From assembly GCA_036262055.1 (NCBI GenBank), contig DATAJP010000003.1, positions 434,001 to 498,000 of the forward strand: 64,000 nucleotides of DNA, written 5' to 3'. The position numbers and the translations under genes were made by a program. Shown here in pieces: positions 1 to 6,375 of the stretch. Below the pieces are notes generated by a model. That model ran no database searches, was not told the DNA's origin, and saw only the letters and a program-made list of their open reading frames with translations. The stretch's first letter is position 1, and the number at the start of each line of letters is the position of its first letter. The stretch comes from Ignavibacteria bacterium. Lineage in GTDB: Bacteria; Bacteroidota; Ignavibacteria; Tepidaquicellales; Tepidaquicellaceae.

Positions 1-1
1 T

Positions 2-178
2 AGATCTGAATCAATCACAAAGCTCAGCATAGATGTCGGCGGCGGAATAGAGCTGCTCACAATTTCTCCGAGCTATTCATTGATTTTTGATGCAAAGTAT
101 AAAATTATCATTAAAGACGAAGGGAACATTGACGGTTTTGTTGTAACCGGCGGAATTAAATTCCCCATGAATCCTTAA
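2..178 (+). CDS. 3' end of an unknown protein (possible outer-membrane barrel), 5' truncated
   Basis: An open frame runs from the window edge to a TAA at 176-178, giving 58 residues without a start. It is rich in alternating hydrophobic/polar stretches (IELLTISPSYSLIFDAKY, GFVVTGGIKFPM). This would suit beta-strands of an outer-membrane protein, but that is inference from so short a piece. A strong terminator follows 18 bases later, which supports this as the true end of a transcript. No family is recognised. Confidence 0.6.
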   Translation, partial: RSESITKLSIDVGGGIELLTISPSYSLIFDAKYKIIIKDEGNIDGFVVTGGIKFPMNP

Positions 179-196
179 AATAAAATAAAACTTTTT

Positions 197-237
197 AAAA
201 AAAGCGTATCTGATTGAATATCATTTACGCTTTTTTT
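197..237 (+). terminator. Rho-independent terminator
   Basis: The arms aaaaaaagcgta (197-208) and tacgcttttttt (226-237) pair around a 17-base loop and end in a T run. It lies just after the truncated first gene. Since A and T runs flank both arms it could work on either strand, but only the plus-strand gene ends here. Confidence 0.8.
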
Positions 238-290
238 GTTTATACTTGTTCTGCCTGCAAAGGCACAAAGACGTAAAGGGAAACAAAATA

Positions 291-320
291 ATTCCCCCTT
301 AGTAAAGGGGGTTAGGGGGT
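291..320. repeat. CCCCCTT-n-AAGGGGG-TTAGGGGG repeat (family D)
   Basis: The motif is attccccct, a short loop, agggggttaggggg. Related copies lie at 6137-6180 (variant), 7913-7945, 7960-7990 (opposite orientation) and 30746-30777, always between genes. It looks like a dispersed non-coding palindrome. Confidence 0.65.
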
Positions 321-328
321 TGTTTGAA

Positions 329-354
329 GTCATTCCCGCGGAAGCGGGAATCCC
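329..354. repeat. GTCATTCCCGC-GCGGGAATCCC palindrome (family A)
   Basis: The perfect 8-bp stem attcccgc (332-339) / gcgggaat (344-351) has a 4-base loop. It is one of about nine copies in the window (also inside coaX at 509-552, and at 6189-6213, 6258-6283, 14226-14252, 41053-41079, 49013-49054, 55412-55439 and 58781-58807). This one ends only 14 bases before the coaX start, so it would form a hairpin in the coaX leader if transcribed. Confidence 0.8.
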
Positions 355-367
355 AATACAGTTTTAA

Positions 368-1123
368 TTGAATCTTTTAATCGACATAGGTAATTCACGA
401 ATTAAATATTGCATGTCAAAAAATGGCAAGCTTGGGAAAGTATTTTCTTTAGAATATAAAAAAGAAAAATTTAGGTCAATCTTCAAAAAGGTATTATCAA
501 TAAATAATGGGATGACCCAAAGGGTGCCCCCCGCTTTCGCGGGAATGACTTCCCCTGAAAAAATTTATGTTTCAAATGTCGTGCCGGAATTTAATCAGGT
601 AATTAAACGAAGCGGTGCCAAACTTATTAACATAAACTCGAAGCTTCCTATTAAATTTAATTACAAAGGTAATCTCGGCTCTGATAGAATCTGTTCAACA
701 ATCGGAACAAGAGCTGAATTTCCAAAAAGGAAAAATATTCTTATTGTCGATTTCGGAACGGCAACAACATATAACTTGTTAAGAGGAAATAACTTTGCAG
801 GCGGATTGATTATGCCCGGGCTTAACACGGCACTCTCTTCCCTTCTCTCAAAAACCAGCCTGCCTAAAGTAAATTTGAAATACGATAAAAAACTTCTTGC
901 CAGCACAACTGATAAAAATATAATCAATGGTGTCTTTGCACAGCAAATATTTACGTTTTATTATATTACAAGTGAGCTAAAGAAAAAACATAAAGATTTA
1001 TTTGTTGTTTTGACGGGCGGAATGAGCAAAACGATTTTAAAATATCTGAAGAAAAATTCTTATAACGCAATAGATTTAAACTTAGTTTTAAAAGGATTAA
1101 ATTATTTAGCAAATAACGGGTAG
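368..1123 (+). CDS. coaX: Type III pantothenate kinase (CoaX) with an in-frame palindromic repeat
   Basis: The product phosphorylates pantothenate in the first step of coenzyme A synthesis; type III enzymes belong to the ASKHA fold and act in the cytoplasm. The sequence shows the N-terminal phosphate loop LLIDIGNSRIKY, the central DFGTATTYN motif near residue 128, GGLIMPGL, and a late VVLTGG strand. At 251 residues it has the family's usual length. The start is TTG at 368 with no clear Shine-Dalgarno sequence; it places the DIGNS motif at the normal N-terminal distance. Residues about 48-62 (GMTQRVPPAFAGMTS) are the translation of a copy of the dispersed palindromic repeat at 509-552. They fall between the helix FRSIFKKVLS and the strand EKIYVSNVVPEF, away from the motifs, and the frame is kept. 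The stop codon overlaps another palindrome (1123-1144). Confidence 0.93.
   Translation: MNLLIDIGNSRIKYCMSKNGKLGKVFSLEYKKEKFRSIFKKVLSINNGMTQRVPPAFAGMTSPEKIYVSNVVPEFNQVIKRSGAKLININSKLPIKFNYKGNLGSDRICSTIGTRAEFPKRKNILIVDFGTATTYNLLRGNNFAGGLIMPGLNTALSSLLSKTSLPKVNLKYDKKLLASTTDKNIINGVFAQQIFTFYYITSELKKKHKDLFVVLTGGMSKTILKYLKKNSYNAIDLNLVLKGLNYLANNG
509..552. repeat. Family A palindrome inside the coaX coding sequence
   Basis: Bases 530-543 form cccgc-tttc-gcggg followed by aatgacttc, the same sequence as the intergenic copy at 41053-41079 in the same orientation. The preceding gggat is separated from the palindrome by about 15 extra bases compared with that copy. The element is translated in frame, with no stop codon. 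Confidence 0.8.
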
Positions 1124-1144
1124 GACAGACATTCCTGTCTGTCC
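1123..1144. repeat. GGACAGACA-TTCC-TGTCTGTCC palindrome (family C)
   Basis: A perfect 9-bp inverted repeat with a 4-base centre overlaps the last base of the coaX stop codon. A near-identical copy lies at 50279-50300 after the Spy-like gene. It may serve as a transcript end or 3' stabiliser, but there is no T run. Confidence 0.7.
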
Positions 1145-1153
1145 CCAACTAAC

Positions 1154-1573
1154 ATGAAAATCATTAATAAAGAAATAGTTAAGAAAACTAAGGGTGATAA
1201 CGATATTATAAACCTGACAGATGACCTCATTGATTTATTAAACCAATCAAAGCTTCAGAAAGGAAACTGTACGGTGTTTTCAATTGGTTCGACCGGCGGA
1301 ATTACAACGCTTGAATACGAGCCCGGTTTGCTGAAAGACATTCCTGACTTTCTCGAAAAAATTGCTCCCAAATATGAAAAATATTTTCATAACGATACCT
1401 GGGGCGATGGCAACGGGCATTCGCATATTCGCTCGGCATTGTTCAAAACTTCTTTTGTAATTCCTTTTGACAAAGGAGAATTTTTTCTCGGCACCTGGCA
1501 GCAGGTTGTCTTCATTGACTTCGATAACAGACCCCGAACCCGAAGAATAATAGCGCAATTCATTGGTGAATAA
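1154..1573 (+). CDS. YjbQ/UPF0047 family protein
   Basis: This is a 139-residue protein of the YjbQ (UPF0047) family, the usual length. Some members have been reported to have weak thiamine-phosphate synthase activity; the physiological role is uncertain. The conserved blocks are visible: VFSIGSTGGITTLEYEPGL near residue 42, HNDTWGDGNGHSHIRSALF near 78 (the His cluster thought to bind metal), and LGTWQQVVFIDFDNRPRTR near 117. The ATG start is 9 bases after the palindrome that ends coaX. Its stop overlaps the start of the next gene by 11 bases, so the two are probably translationally coupled. Confidence 0.9.
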   Translation: MKIINKEIVKKTKGDNDIINLTDDLIDLLNQSKLQKGNCTVFSIGSTGGITTLEYEPGLLKDIPDFLEKIAPKYEKYFHNDTWGDGNGHSHIRSALFKTSFVIPFDKGEFFLGTWQQVVFIDFDNRPRTRRIIAQFIGE

Positions 1574-3110
1574 GATCCAAAATAAACTCGACCAAAAACT
1601 TCAAAACATTCCGGACGAAAAGGCTCAGAAGCTTTTTAAGATACTGATTCTTCTCTCAATCTTAATTACTCTTGTCATCCGCATATACAACATCGAACAA
1701 AAAAATGTATGGTTTGATGAAGTTTATTCGTGGAAGATTGCTCAGGAAAGTTTTTTTCAGGTAATTGCTTTATCATCAGGCGACATACATCCTCCGTTAT
1801 ATTATATAGTTCTCAAAATCTGGATGATGATATTCGGCGATTCAATTTTCTCGATCAGATTTCTAAGTGTCGTTTTCAGCATGCTGAGTTTGGTTTTCAT
1901 TTATAAAATCTGCAATTTAATTTTTAAAGATTCATTACAAACCTTTCTTGTTATATTTTTATATGCTGTCTCACCGCTGAATATTTATTACTCTCAGGAA
2001 GCACGGATGTTGAATCTCAATCTTCTGCTCTGTCTCGGCTCGATTTATTATTTCATTCTTTTGATTAATAATTATAAATCCAGGTATTCTGTCTTTTATG
2101 TATTCTATACTTTCCTTGCTTTATACACGCATTATTTTGCGTCGTTTATTGTGTTTACGCAATTTCTTATTGTATTGTTTGAGTACCGTTCGAAGGTAAT
2201 TCCAAAAGAACTTTTCAAAAAAATTCTGTGGAAAATCGGGATTGCTGTATTGCTTTTTCTCCCGTGGATACCTGTATTCATTGCTCAAACAACTAAAGGT
2301 CAGTCGTGGCGCACGCAGCAAGGTATTTGGAAAGTTACAGTCGGAGTTTATGATTATTTCAGGGAAATGTTTTTCAGTTATTACGCCGCTTATGAAAGCA
2401 ATCTTGTGATATATTCCGTAACTGCTCTGACTGTTTTCATAATTTTATTTTTTATTTACCGTCTGATAAAATTTTATAAATCGGACGACCGCAATGATAA
2501 ACATTTATTTTATATCTCGCTTCTGTTTTTAGTTCCTTTGCTCATAGCAACGATTATTTCGTTCAGACAAAGCATTTTGCTCTCACGATACCTGAGCATC
2601 CTCGTGCCTCTTATTCTCATTGCAAAAGTTGGTCTGTATTTCAAAATGAAAAAGAAATATCTGACATATACTATTATAATAATATTAATCGTTTCAAGTC
2701 TTTACGGAATTTTTCTTAACTATGATAACGATTTTAAAAATAATGACTATCGGAGAATTATAGATTATATTGAAAAAACATACAATCCGGGCGAGCAAAT
2801 TATTGTAGAGCCGCATTACATGGGCTGGATGATTGAATATGCAAACAAGCAGGGACATACAGATCTGCCAGTCCCCACTATTCAGGGGTATACTCTTAAT
2901 TCGGTCAGAGACTCTATAGCAAAGAATGCCGATAGCTTAAATAACTTGTGGATGATTCTGGATTACTCCGCGGTTGACGATACAGGGTATGACGACTTCA
3001 CAAACTTCATGAATGAGCAGGGTTTCGAGCTTGATGGGCAAAAGACATTTTACTTAATACCTGATAAGGTAAGAGTTATGTATTTCAGGAAGTTACAGCA
3101 AGAAGATTGA
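1563..3110 (+). CDS. GT39/PMT-type membrane glycosyltransferase
   Basis: A 515-residue multi-span protein of the GT-C superfamily (dolichyl-phosphate-mannose mannosyltransferase / ArnT-like). Such enzymes move sugars from polyprenyl-phosphate donors to lipid or protein acceptors on the outer face of the inner membrane. The first periplasmic loop has the GT-C acidic motif in KNVWFDEVYSW, followed by GDIHPPLYYIVLKIW, both characteristic of the family. About ten hydrophobic segments follow up to residue 390, then a soluble C-terminal domain of about 120 residues. TTG at 1563 and GTG at 1566 are both possible starts inside the end of the upstream gene. The acceptor cannot be read from the sequence. 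Confidence 0.85.
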   Translation: MVNKIQNKLDQKLQNIPDEKAQKLFKILILLSILITLVIRIYNIEQKNVWFDEVYSWKIAQESFFQVIALSSGDIHPPLYYIVLKIWMMIFGDSIFSIRFLSVVFSMLSLVFIYKICNLIFKDSLQTFLVIFLYAVSPLNIYYSQEARMLNLNLLLCLGSIYYFILLINNYKSRYSVFYVFYTFLALYTHYFASFIVFTQFLIVLFEYRSKVIPKELFKKILWKIGIAVLLFLPWIPVFIAQTTKGQSWRTQQGIWKVTVGVYDYFREMFFSYYAAYESNLVIYSVTALTVFIILFFIYRLIKFYKSDDRNDKHLFYISLLFLVPLLIATIISFRQSILLSRYLSILVPLILIAKVGLYFKMKKKYLTYTIIIILIVSSLYGIFLNYDNDFKNNDYRRIIDYIEKTYNPGEQIIVEPHYMGWMIEYANKQGHTDLPVPTIQGYTLNSVRDSIAKNADSLNNLWMILDYSAVDDTGYDDFTNFMNEQGFELDGQKTFYLIPDKVRVMYFRKLQQED

Positions 3111-3118
3111 AGCAAAGA

Positions 3119-4348
3119 TTAAATAAAAGATTCAACGCTTTCCTGAGACAAAATTCGTCTCGGATTATCTCTCGGGACTACCCTTCTCATAAAATCAAAG
3201 AATAGCTTGGTGGTAGTACAGCTTGGACAGATGCCTATATCCCCATCCCAAATTTCATCACAAAATGCTTCAGGAAGGTTTTTGTAAATGATTTCGGTAG
3301 CGCGTTCGTGAACGTCCCACATCCAGTTGGTATCGGGTGGTGTCATTCCTTCGTATGCGGTTCCGACCATAGGAATGAACGGACTCATTATCGGAAATAC
3401 ACCGTTTGAGGATAAATAATCGACTCCTTCTAAAAATGATTCCGCAGGTTCAAGCCCGACTACGAAAGAAGTCAATGCTCGTGCAGGTTTAAGCAAATCT
3501 CTTGCTTCGAATAATGATTGAATCCATCTCTCACGTCCGACTCTTCGGGTTTTTCCGGGACAAATTTCCTGAAATAATTTCTCATTCCATATTTCAAGAT
3601 TAAATGCAATCGAGCTTATTCCCAGACTGCAAAGATATTCGGTTTCTTCTTTGTTTCGTGTTGCTGTTATTGCAGTAACAATCGGAAAGTTCTTATTTTT
3701 TAAAAGCGGTTTTATTCTTTCAAGTATGTTCGGCAGATTTCCTAATCCATCATCTTTTGCTGCGCCTGCTGTCATGGCAAGATGTGTGCAAACAGGATTA
3801 TTAATTACTGCTTCCTCGACAACATCATAAATATCATCAGCTTCTTTGCGGGTAACGACATGATGCCTGTTTCTTTGTCTTGCAGGAACTATGTTGCAGA
3901 ACTTGCATTGCTCATCTTTTGCAAAATAGTTGCAAGCGTTATCAAAACACACACGCAAGCCGCAGTCGCCTCTCAGCGAAGCAACTTTTTTCATCGACTC
4001 ACCGCTTCTGGTATTCATATCATAAAAATGCGGACGGACAGGCCATTTAACTTCACAAAGCTCTTCTTTGCCGTTAAGCAAAATTAAAGTATCGCCGCTT
4101 TTATGAACGGTATATTTAGACTCGGGGTTATAACGCACATCGGCATAAATATCATAAGGCAATAGCATATCGTTCGGCAAAGGTCTTGAACCGTCACCTG
4201 AACCTTTGTGAGTTACCGGTGTCATTTCAAAAACCCAGAAAACTTTTTCAAGTCCGCCCTGTCCGACAGATGTCATCGCCTCATCGGTGATTTTCAATCC
4301 GTCTATTAAAAGCTCTGTCTTTAATTTTATCGCCTGGTCTAAAGTCAT
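3119..4348 (-). CDS. Radical SAM protein, second of a tandem paralogous pair
   Basis: A 409-residue protein that appears to be a radical SAM enzyme (reductive cleavage of S-adenosylmethionine at a 4Fe-4S cluster). The cysteines C129, C139, C148 and C151 form C-x9-C-x8-C-x2-C, ending in CKFCNIVP; this differs from the textbook CxxxCxxC. The same spacing is kept in the upstream paralogue. Downstream there are TIM-barrel-like blocks, including LTSFVVGLEPAESFLEGV and a late CPSC pair near residue 375. A shared N-terminal block of the form IKLKxxLLIDGLxxxD opens both proteins. The ATG is one base after the paralogue's stop, so they form one operon and may form a heterodimer. No specific family or substrate is recognised. 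No SPASM domain is evident. Confidence 0.75.
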   Translation of the reverse strand: MTLDQAIKLKTELLIDGLKITDEAMTSVGQGGLEKVFWVFEMTPVTHKGSGDGSRPLPNDMLLPYDIYADVRYNPESKYTVHKSGDTLILLNGKEELCEVKWPVRPHFYDMNTRSGESMKKVASLRGDCGLRVCFDNACNYFAKDEQCKFCNIVPARQRNRHHVVTRKEADDIYDVVEEAVINNPVCTHLAMTAGAAKDDGLGNLPNILERIKPLLKNKNFPIVTAITATRNKEETEYLCSLGISSIAFNLEIWNEKLFQEICPGKTRRVGRERWIQSLFEARDLLKPARALTSFVVGLEPAESFLEGVDYLSSNGVFPIMSPFIPMVGTAYEGMTPPDTNWMWDVHERATEIIYKNLPEAFCDEIWDGDIGICPSCTTTKLFFDFMRRVVPRDNPRRILSQESVESFI

Positions 4349-4349
4349 T

Positions 4350-5579
4350 CTAATTCTCTGCTGTTACTTTTTCTTCTTTAACGATTGGTACTTGTGACAA
4401 ATGGCATCCTGCGTGATAATTCGTAAGTCCTGCGTTTTCTTTTACTATGTCAAATAAAAATCCACCTGTGAAACACTCTGCGCAAATCGGGGCATCGTTC
4501 TGCCAATATTCTTCTGTTCCCATGAACGGAAGCTTCTTTAAAATAACATCAGCAATCTCAAGCTTGGTATCCATCATCCATTTATAAGTCGGAGGTCTGA
4601 AACCTTCGAATTGGCTTCCTGTCTCCGGAGAAAACGGCACGACAATCGGGATGATTCCCCTGTCAGCACACCAGTTCACACCTTCGAGCAATGTTCTTTT
4701 CGGTTCAAGCCCGGCGATCATTGCAGAAAAGACTCTGCCTTCGCCGAAATATTTCACAGCTTCAATTAATGACTGTTCCCATAATTCTCTTCCAATATAT
4801 GCATCTTTTCCCGGAACGATTGCCTTCCAGTAACCTTTATCGAACACCTCAAAATTAAATGATACTGAGTGCATTCCATGGTCATATAAAGCTTTTACGT
4901 CAGTAATATTTTTTGTAGGTGAAATCGTGAATAAAATCTTTGTGCGGTTATTATGTCCGTCGAATGGAAATCTGTTTGAAATCTCCTCGAGAATCTGAAT
5001 CGTTCCTCCAAGTCCGCTTTTATCTGCAGGAGTCCCGCGTGTTAAAATCGACTTAGGGTCAGGATGATATTTCTTTGCTTCTTCTATTACATCGACAATC
5101 TGTCTTGCGTTCTTATAAGCATTAGTAATATTTTCTTCGGGATAAAAATCCTGTGACGGAGTTAAGTTGCAGAAACGGCAAGCCATGTCGGTTCTGAAAT
5201 AATCACAGAAATAATTCCATGTAAAATTCAAATTACACGTTCCGTTATATACAACTATGTCGCTGAACAAACGGCCGTCTTTAGTAATCTTTCTTGCAAA
5301 CGGAGGCAAACCGATAAAATCTGCAAAGCAAACTATATTGCCGACTCTATCCTGAACTGCAAGCGCATCGTTGATAACGCGAAGTCTGAAATTTGCTTCG
5401 TTGTTTTCTCTTATCTGCACGTGAACTTCCTGCGGAAGCTTAAGCTCGGCAGGCAAAAACTTGTTTGCTCTGTCTTGCTCCCAGCCCTTTTCTTTAACCA
5501 AATCAGCGCGAAGGTCTTTTAATCTAAGACCGTCAATCAGCAAATCGCATTTAAGCTTAATTAAATCTTTTCTGTCCAT
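4350..5579 (-). CDS. Radical SAM protein, first of a tandem paralogous pair
   Basis: A 409-residue paralogue of the following gene, of identical length. Candidate cluster ligands are C115, C125, C134 and C137, again C-x9-C-x8-C-x2-C and ending in CRFCNLTPSQ. Shared downstream blocks include ARxxWEQSLIEA-like and SAMIAGLEPKRTLLEGVNW segments, PFSPETGSQFEGF, and a C-terminal CAEC near residue 373 that might hold an auxiliary cluster. The ATG opens the operon. Upstream on the same strand, about 150 bases away and beyond a terminator hairpin, lies a gene for a repeated-peptide protein. A maturation role for these enzymes is possible but not shown. Confidence 0.75.
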   Translation of the reverse strand: MDRKDLIKLKCDLLIDGLRLKDLRADLVKEKGWEQDRANKFLPAELKLPQEVHVQIRENNEANFRLRVINDALAVQDRVGNIVCFADFIGLPPFARKITKDGRLFSDIVVYNGTCNLNFTWNYFCDYFRTDMACRFCNLTPSQDFYPEENITNAYKNARQIVDVIEEAKKYHPDPKSILTRGTPADKSGLGGTIQILEEISNRFPFDGHNNRTKILFTISPTKNITDVKALYDHGMHSVSFNFEVFDKGYWKAIVPGKDAYIGRELWEQSLIEAVKYFGEGRVFSAMIAGLEPKRTLLEGVNWCADRGIIPIVVPFSPETGSQFEGFRPPTYKWMMDTKLEIADVILKKLPFMGTEEYWQNDAPICAECFTGGFLFDIVKENAGLTNYHAGCHLSQVPIVKEEKVTAEN

Positions 5580-5597
5580 ACTTATGTATTAAATTCC

Positions 5598-5637
5598 GTC
5601 GTGTCATTCTGAGGAGTGAAACGACGAAGAATCTCTT
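5598..5637. repeat. GTGTCATTCTGA...GAAGAATCTC repeat (family B)
   Basis: The sequence cgtgtcattctgaggagtga... aagaatctctttttt matches a dispersed family with further copies at 6091-6136, 6219-6250 (variant), 12099-12118 (partial), 33855-33896 and 41007-41045. It lies in the leader of the radical SAM operon. Confidence 0.65.
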
Positions 5638-5667
5638 TTTTATAAAAATTGATTTTCAAAGTGAAGC

Positions 5668-5706
5668 TAAAAAGCCCTTGAATTAAAATTAATCCAGGGG
5701 CTTTTT
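5668..5706 (-). terminator. Terminator hairpin after the repeated-peptide gene
   Basis: The arms aaaaagccc (5669-5677) and gggcttttt (5697-5705), with partial pairing in the interior, are flanked by A and T runs. It lies about 20 bases after the stop of the repeated-peptide gene. On that strand it reads as a GC stem followed by TTTTT. It separates that gene from the radical SAM pair, so the three are either separate transcripts or joined only by read-through. Confidence 0.75.
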
Positions 5707-5726
5707 AAAAAAGAATGTTTTAACAA

Positions 5727-5993
5727 TTACTTCCACGAACCAGCCGGCGGAAAAATTGAGTGTGATTTCTCATTCGCACAGTCCCAGCTGCCTGCCGGAG
5801 GGAATATTGAATGTGATTTCTCACTTGCATTATTCCAGCTACCTGCCGGTGGAAAGATTGAATGTGATTTCTCGCTCGCTGAATCCCAGCTGCCTGCAGG
5901 AGGAAATATTGAATGTGATTTTTCATTCACTTCGTTATTCCAGCTTCCTGCCGGTGGAAAAATTGTGTGTGAAGTTGTTTTAATGTTATCCAT
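5727..5993 (-). CDS. Small protein of five SHSIFPPAGSW repeats
   Basis: From ATG at 5993 the product is 88 residues; an in-frame TTG at 6047 would give 106. After a short head (MDNIKTT) it consists of five units, SHTIFPPAGSW once and SHSIFPPAGSW four times, separated by variable linkers NNEVNEK, DSASEK, NNASEK and DCANEK, ending in W-K-stop. The unit is 17 residues (51 bases), the first 18. Between copies the Ile, Phe, Pro, Ala and Gly codons vary at third positions, and one Ser changes from AGC to TCG. Only one core residue changes (S to T). That pattern shows selection on the peptide. There is no signal peptide or membrane segment. No known family is recognised. The layout resembles a multi-core peptide precursor, possibly modified by the downstream radical SAM proteins; this is inference. 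Confidence 0.7.
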   Translation of the reverse strand: MDNIKTTSHTIFPPAGSWNNEVNEKSHSIFPPAGSWDSASEKSHSIFPPAGSWNNASEKSHSIFPPAGSWDCANEKSHSIFPPAGSWK

Positions 5994-6090
5994 TATTAAA
6001 TCATGATTTAACAGCTTAAAATTAAAAGAATAATTAAAAACATTCAATTCTAAATTAAATTAATATAATGTAAAATTTTTGCTCCATTTC

Positions 6091-6283
6091 GTGTCATTCT
6101 GATGCCGACTTGTCGTCAGAAGAATCCCTTTTTATAATTCCCCTCTTGAGAGGGGTGGCACGAAGTGACGGGGTGTGTTTTAGTTGAAGTCATTCCCACG
6201 CAGGCGGGAATCCGCGTATGTCACCCTGAACTTGTTTCAGGGTCAACGAAACGTATATGGATTCCTGCCTTCGCAGGAATGAC
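6091..6283. repeat. Cluster of five different palindromic repeats
   Basis: The intergenic stretch 6048-6375 holds no gene. It contains, in order: a family B copy (6091-6136), a family D variant with ccctcttgagagggg (6137-6180), a family A copy (6189-6213), tgtcaccctgaacttgtttcagggt (6219-6250), and an inverted family A copy attcctgc-cttc-gcaggaat (6261-6280). An open frame across it encodes only the usual repeat translation (IPAFAGMT). The rest, 6048-6090 and 6284-6375, is AT-rich and presumably carries the two divergent promoters; none could be called with confidence. Confidence 0.75.
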
Positions 6284-6375
6284 AGAAGTGTTTTCACTCT
6301 CCTCTCTAAAATTTCCGCCGTTCCTTTCTGATAATTATCTTGTATTTTCATTCAACTCTAACTCTTACAAACAGT

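Noticed and set aside
5755-5960. CRISPR-like array
   Set aside because: The units are contiguous, with no unique spacers, and code for a conserved peptide.
5720-5983. Other-frame and opposite-strand open frames through the 51-base repeats
   Set aside because: They exist only because a 51-base repeat keeps all frames open. Third-position synonymous changes fit only the minus-strand SHSIFPPAGSW frame.
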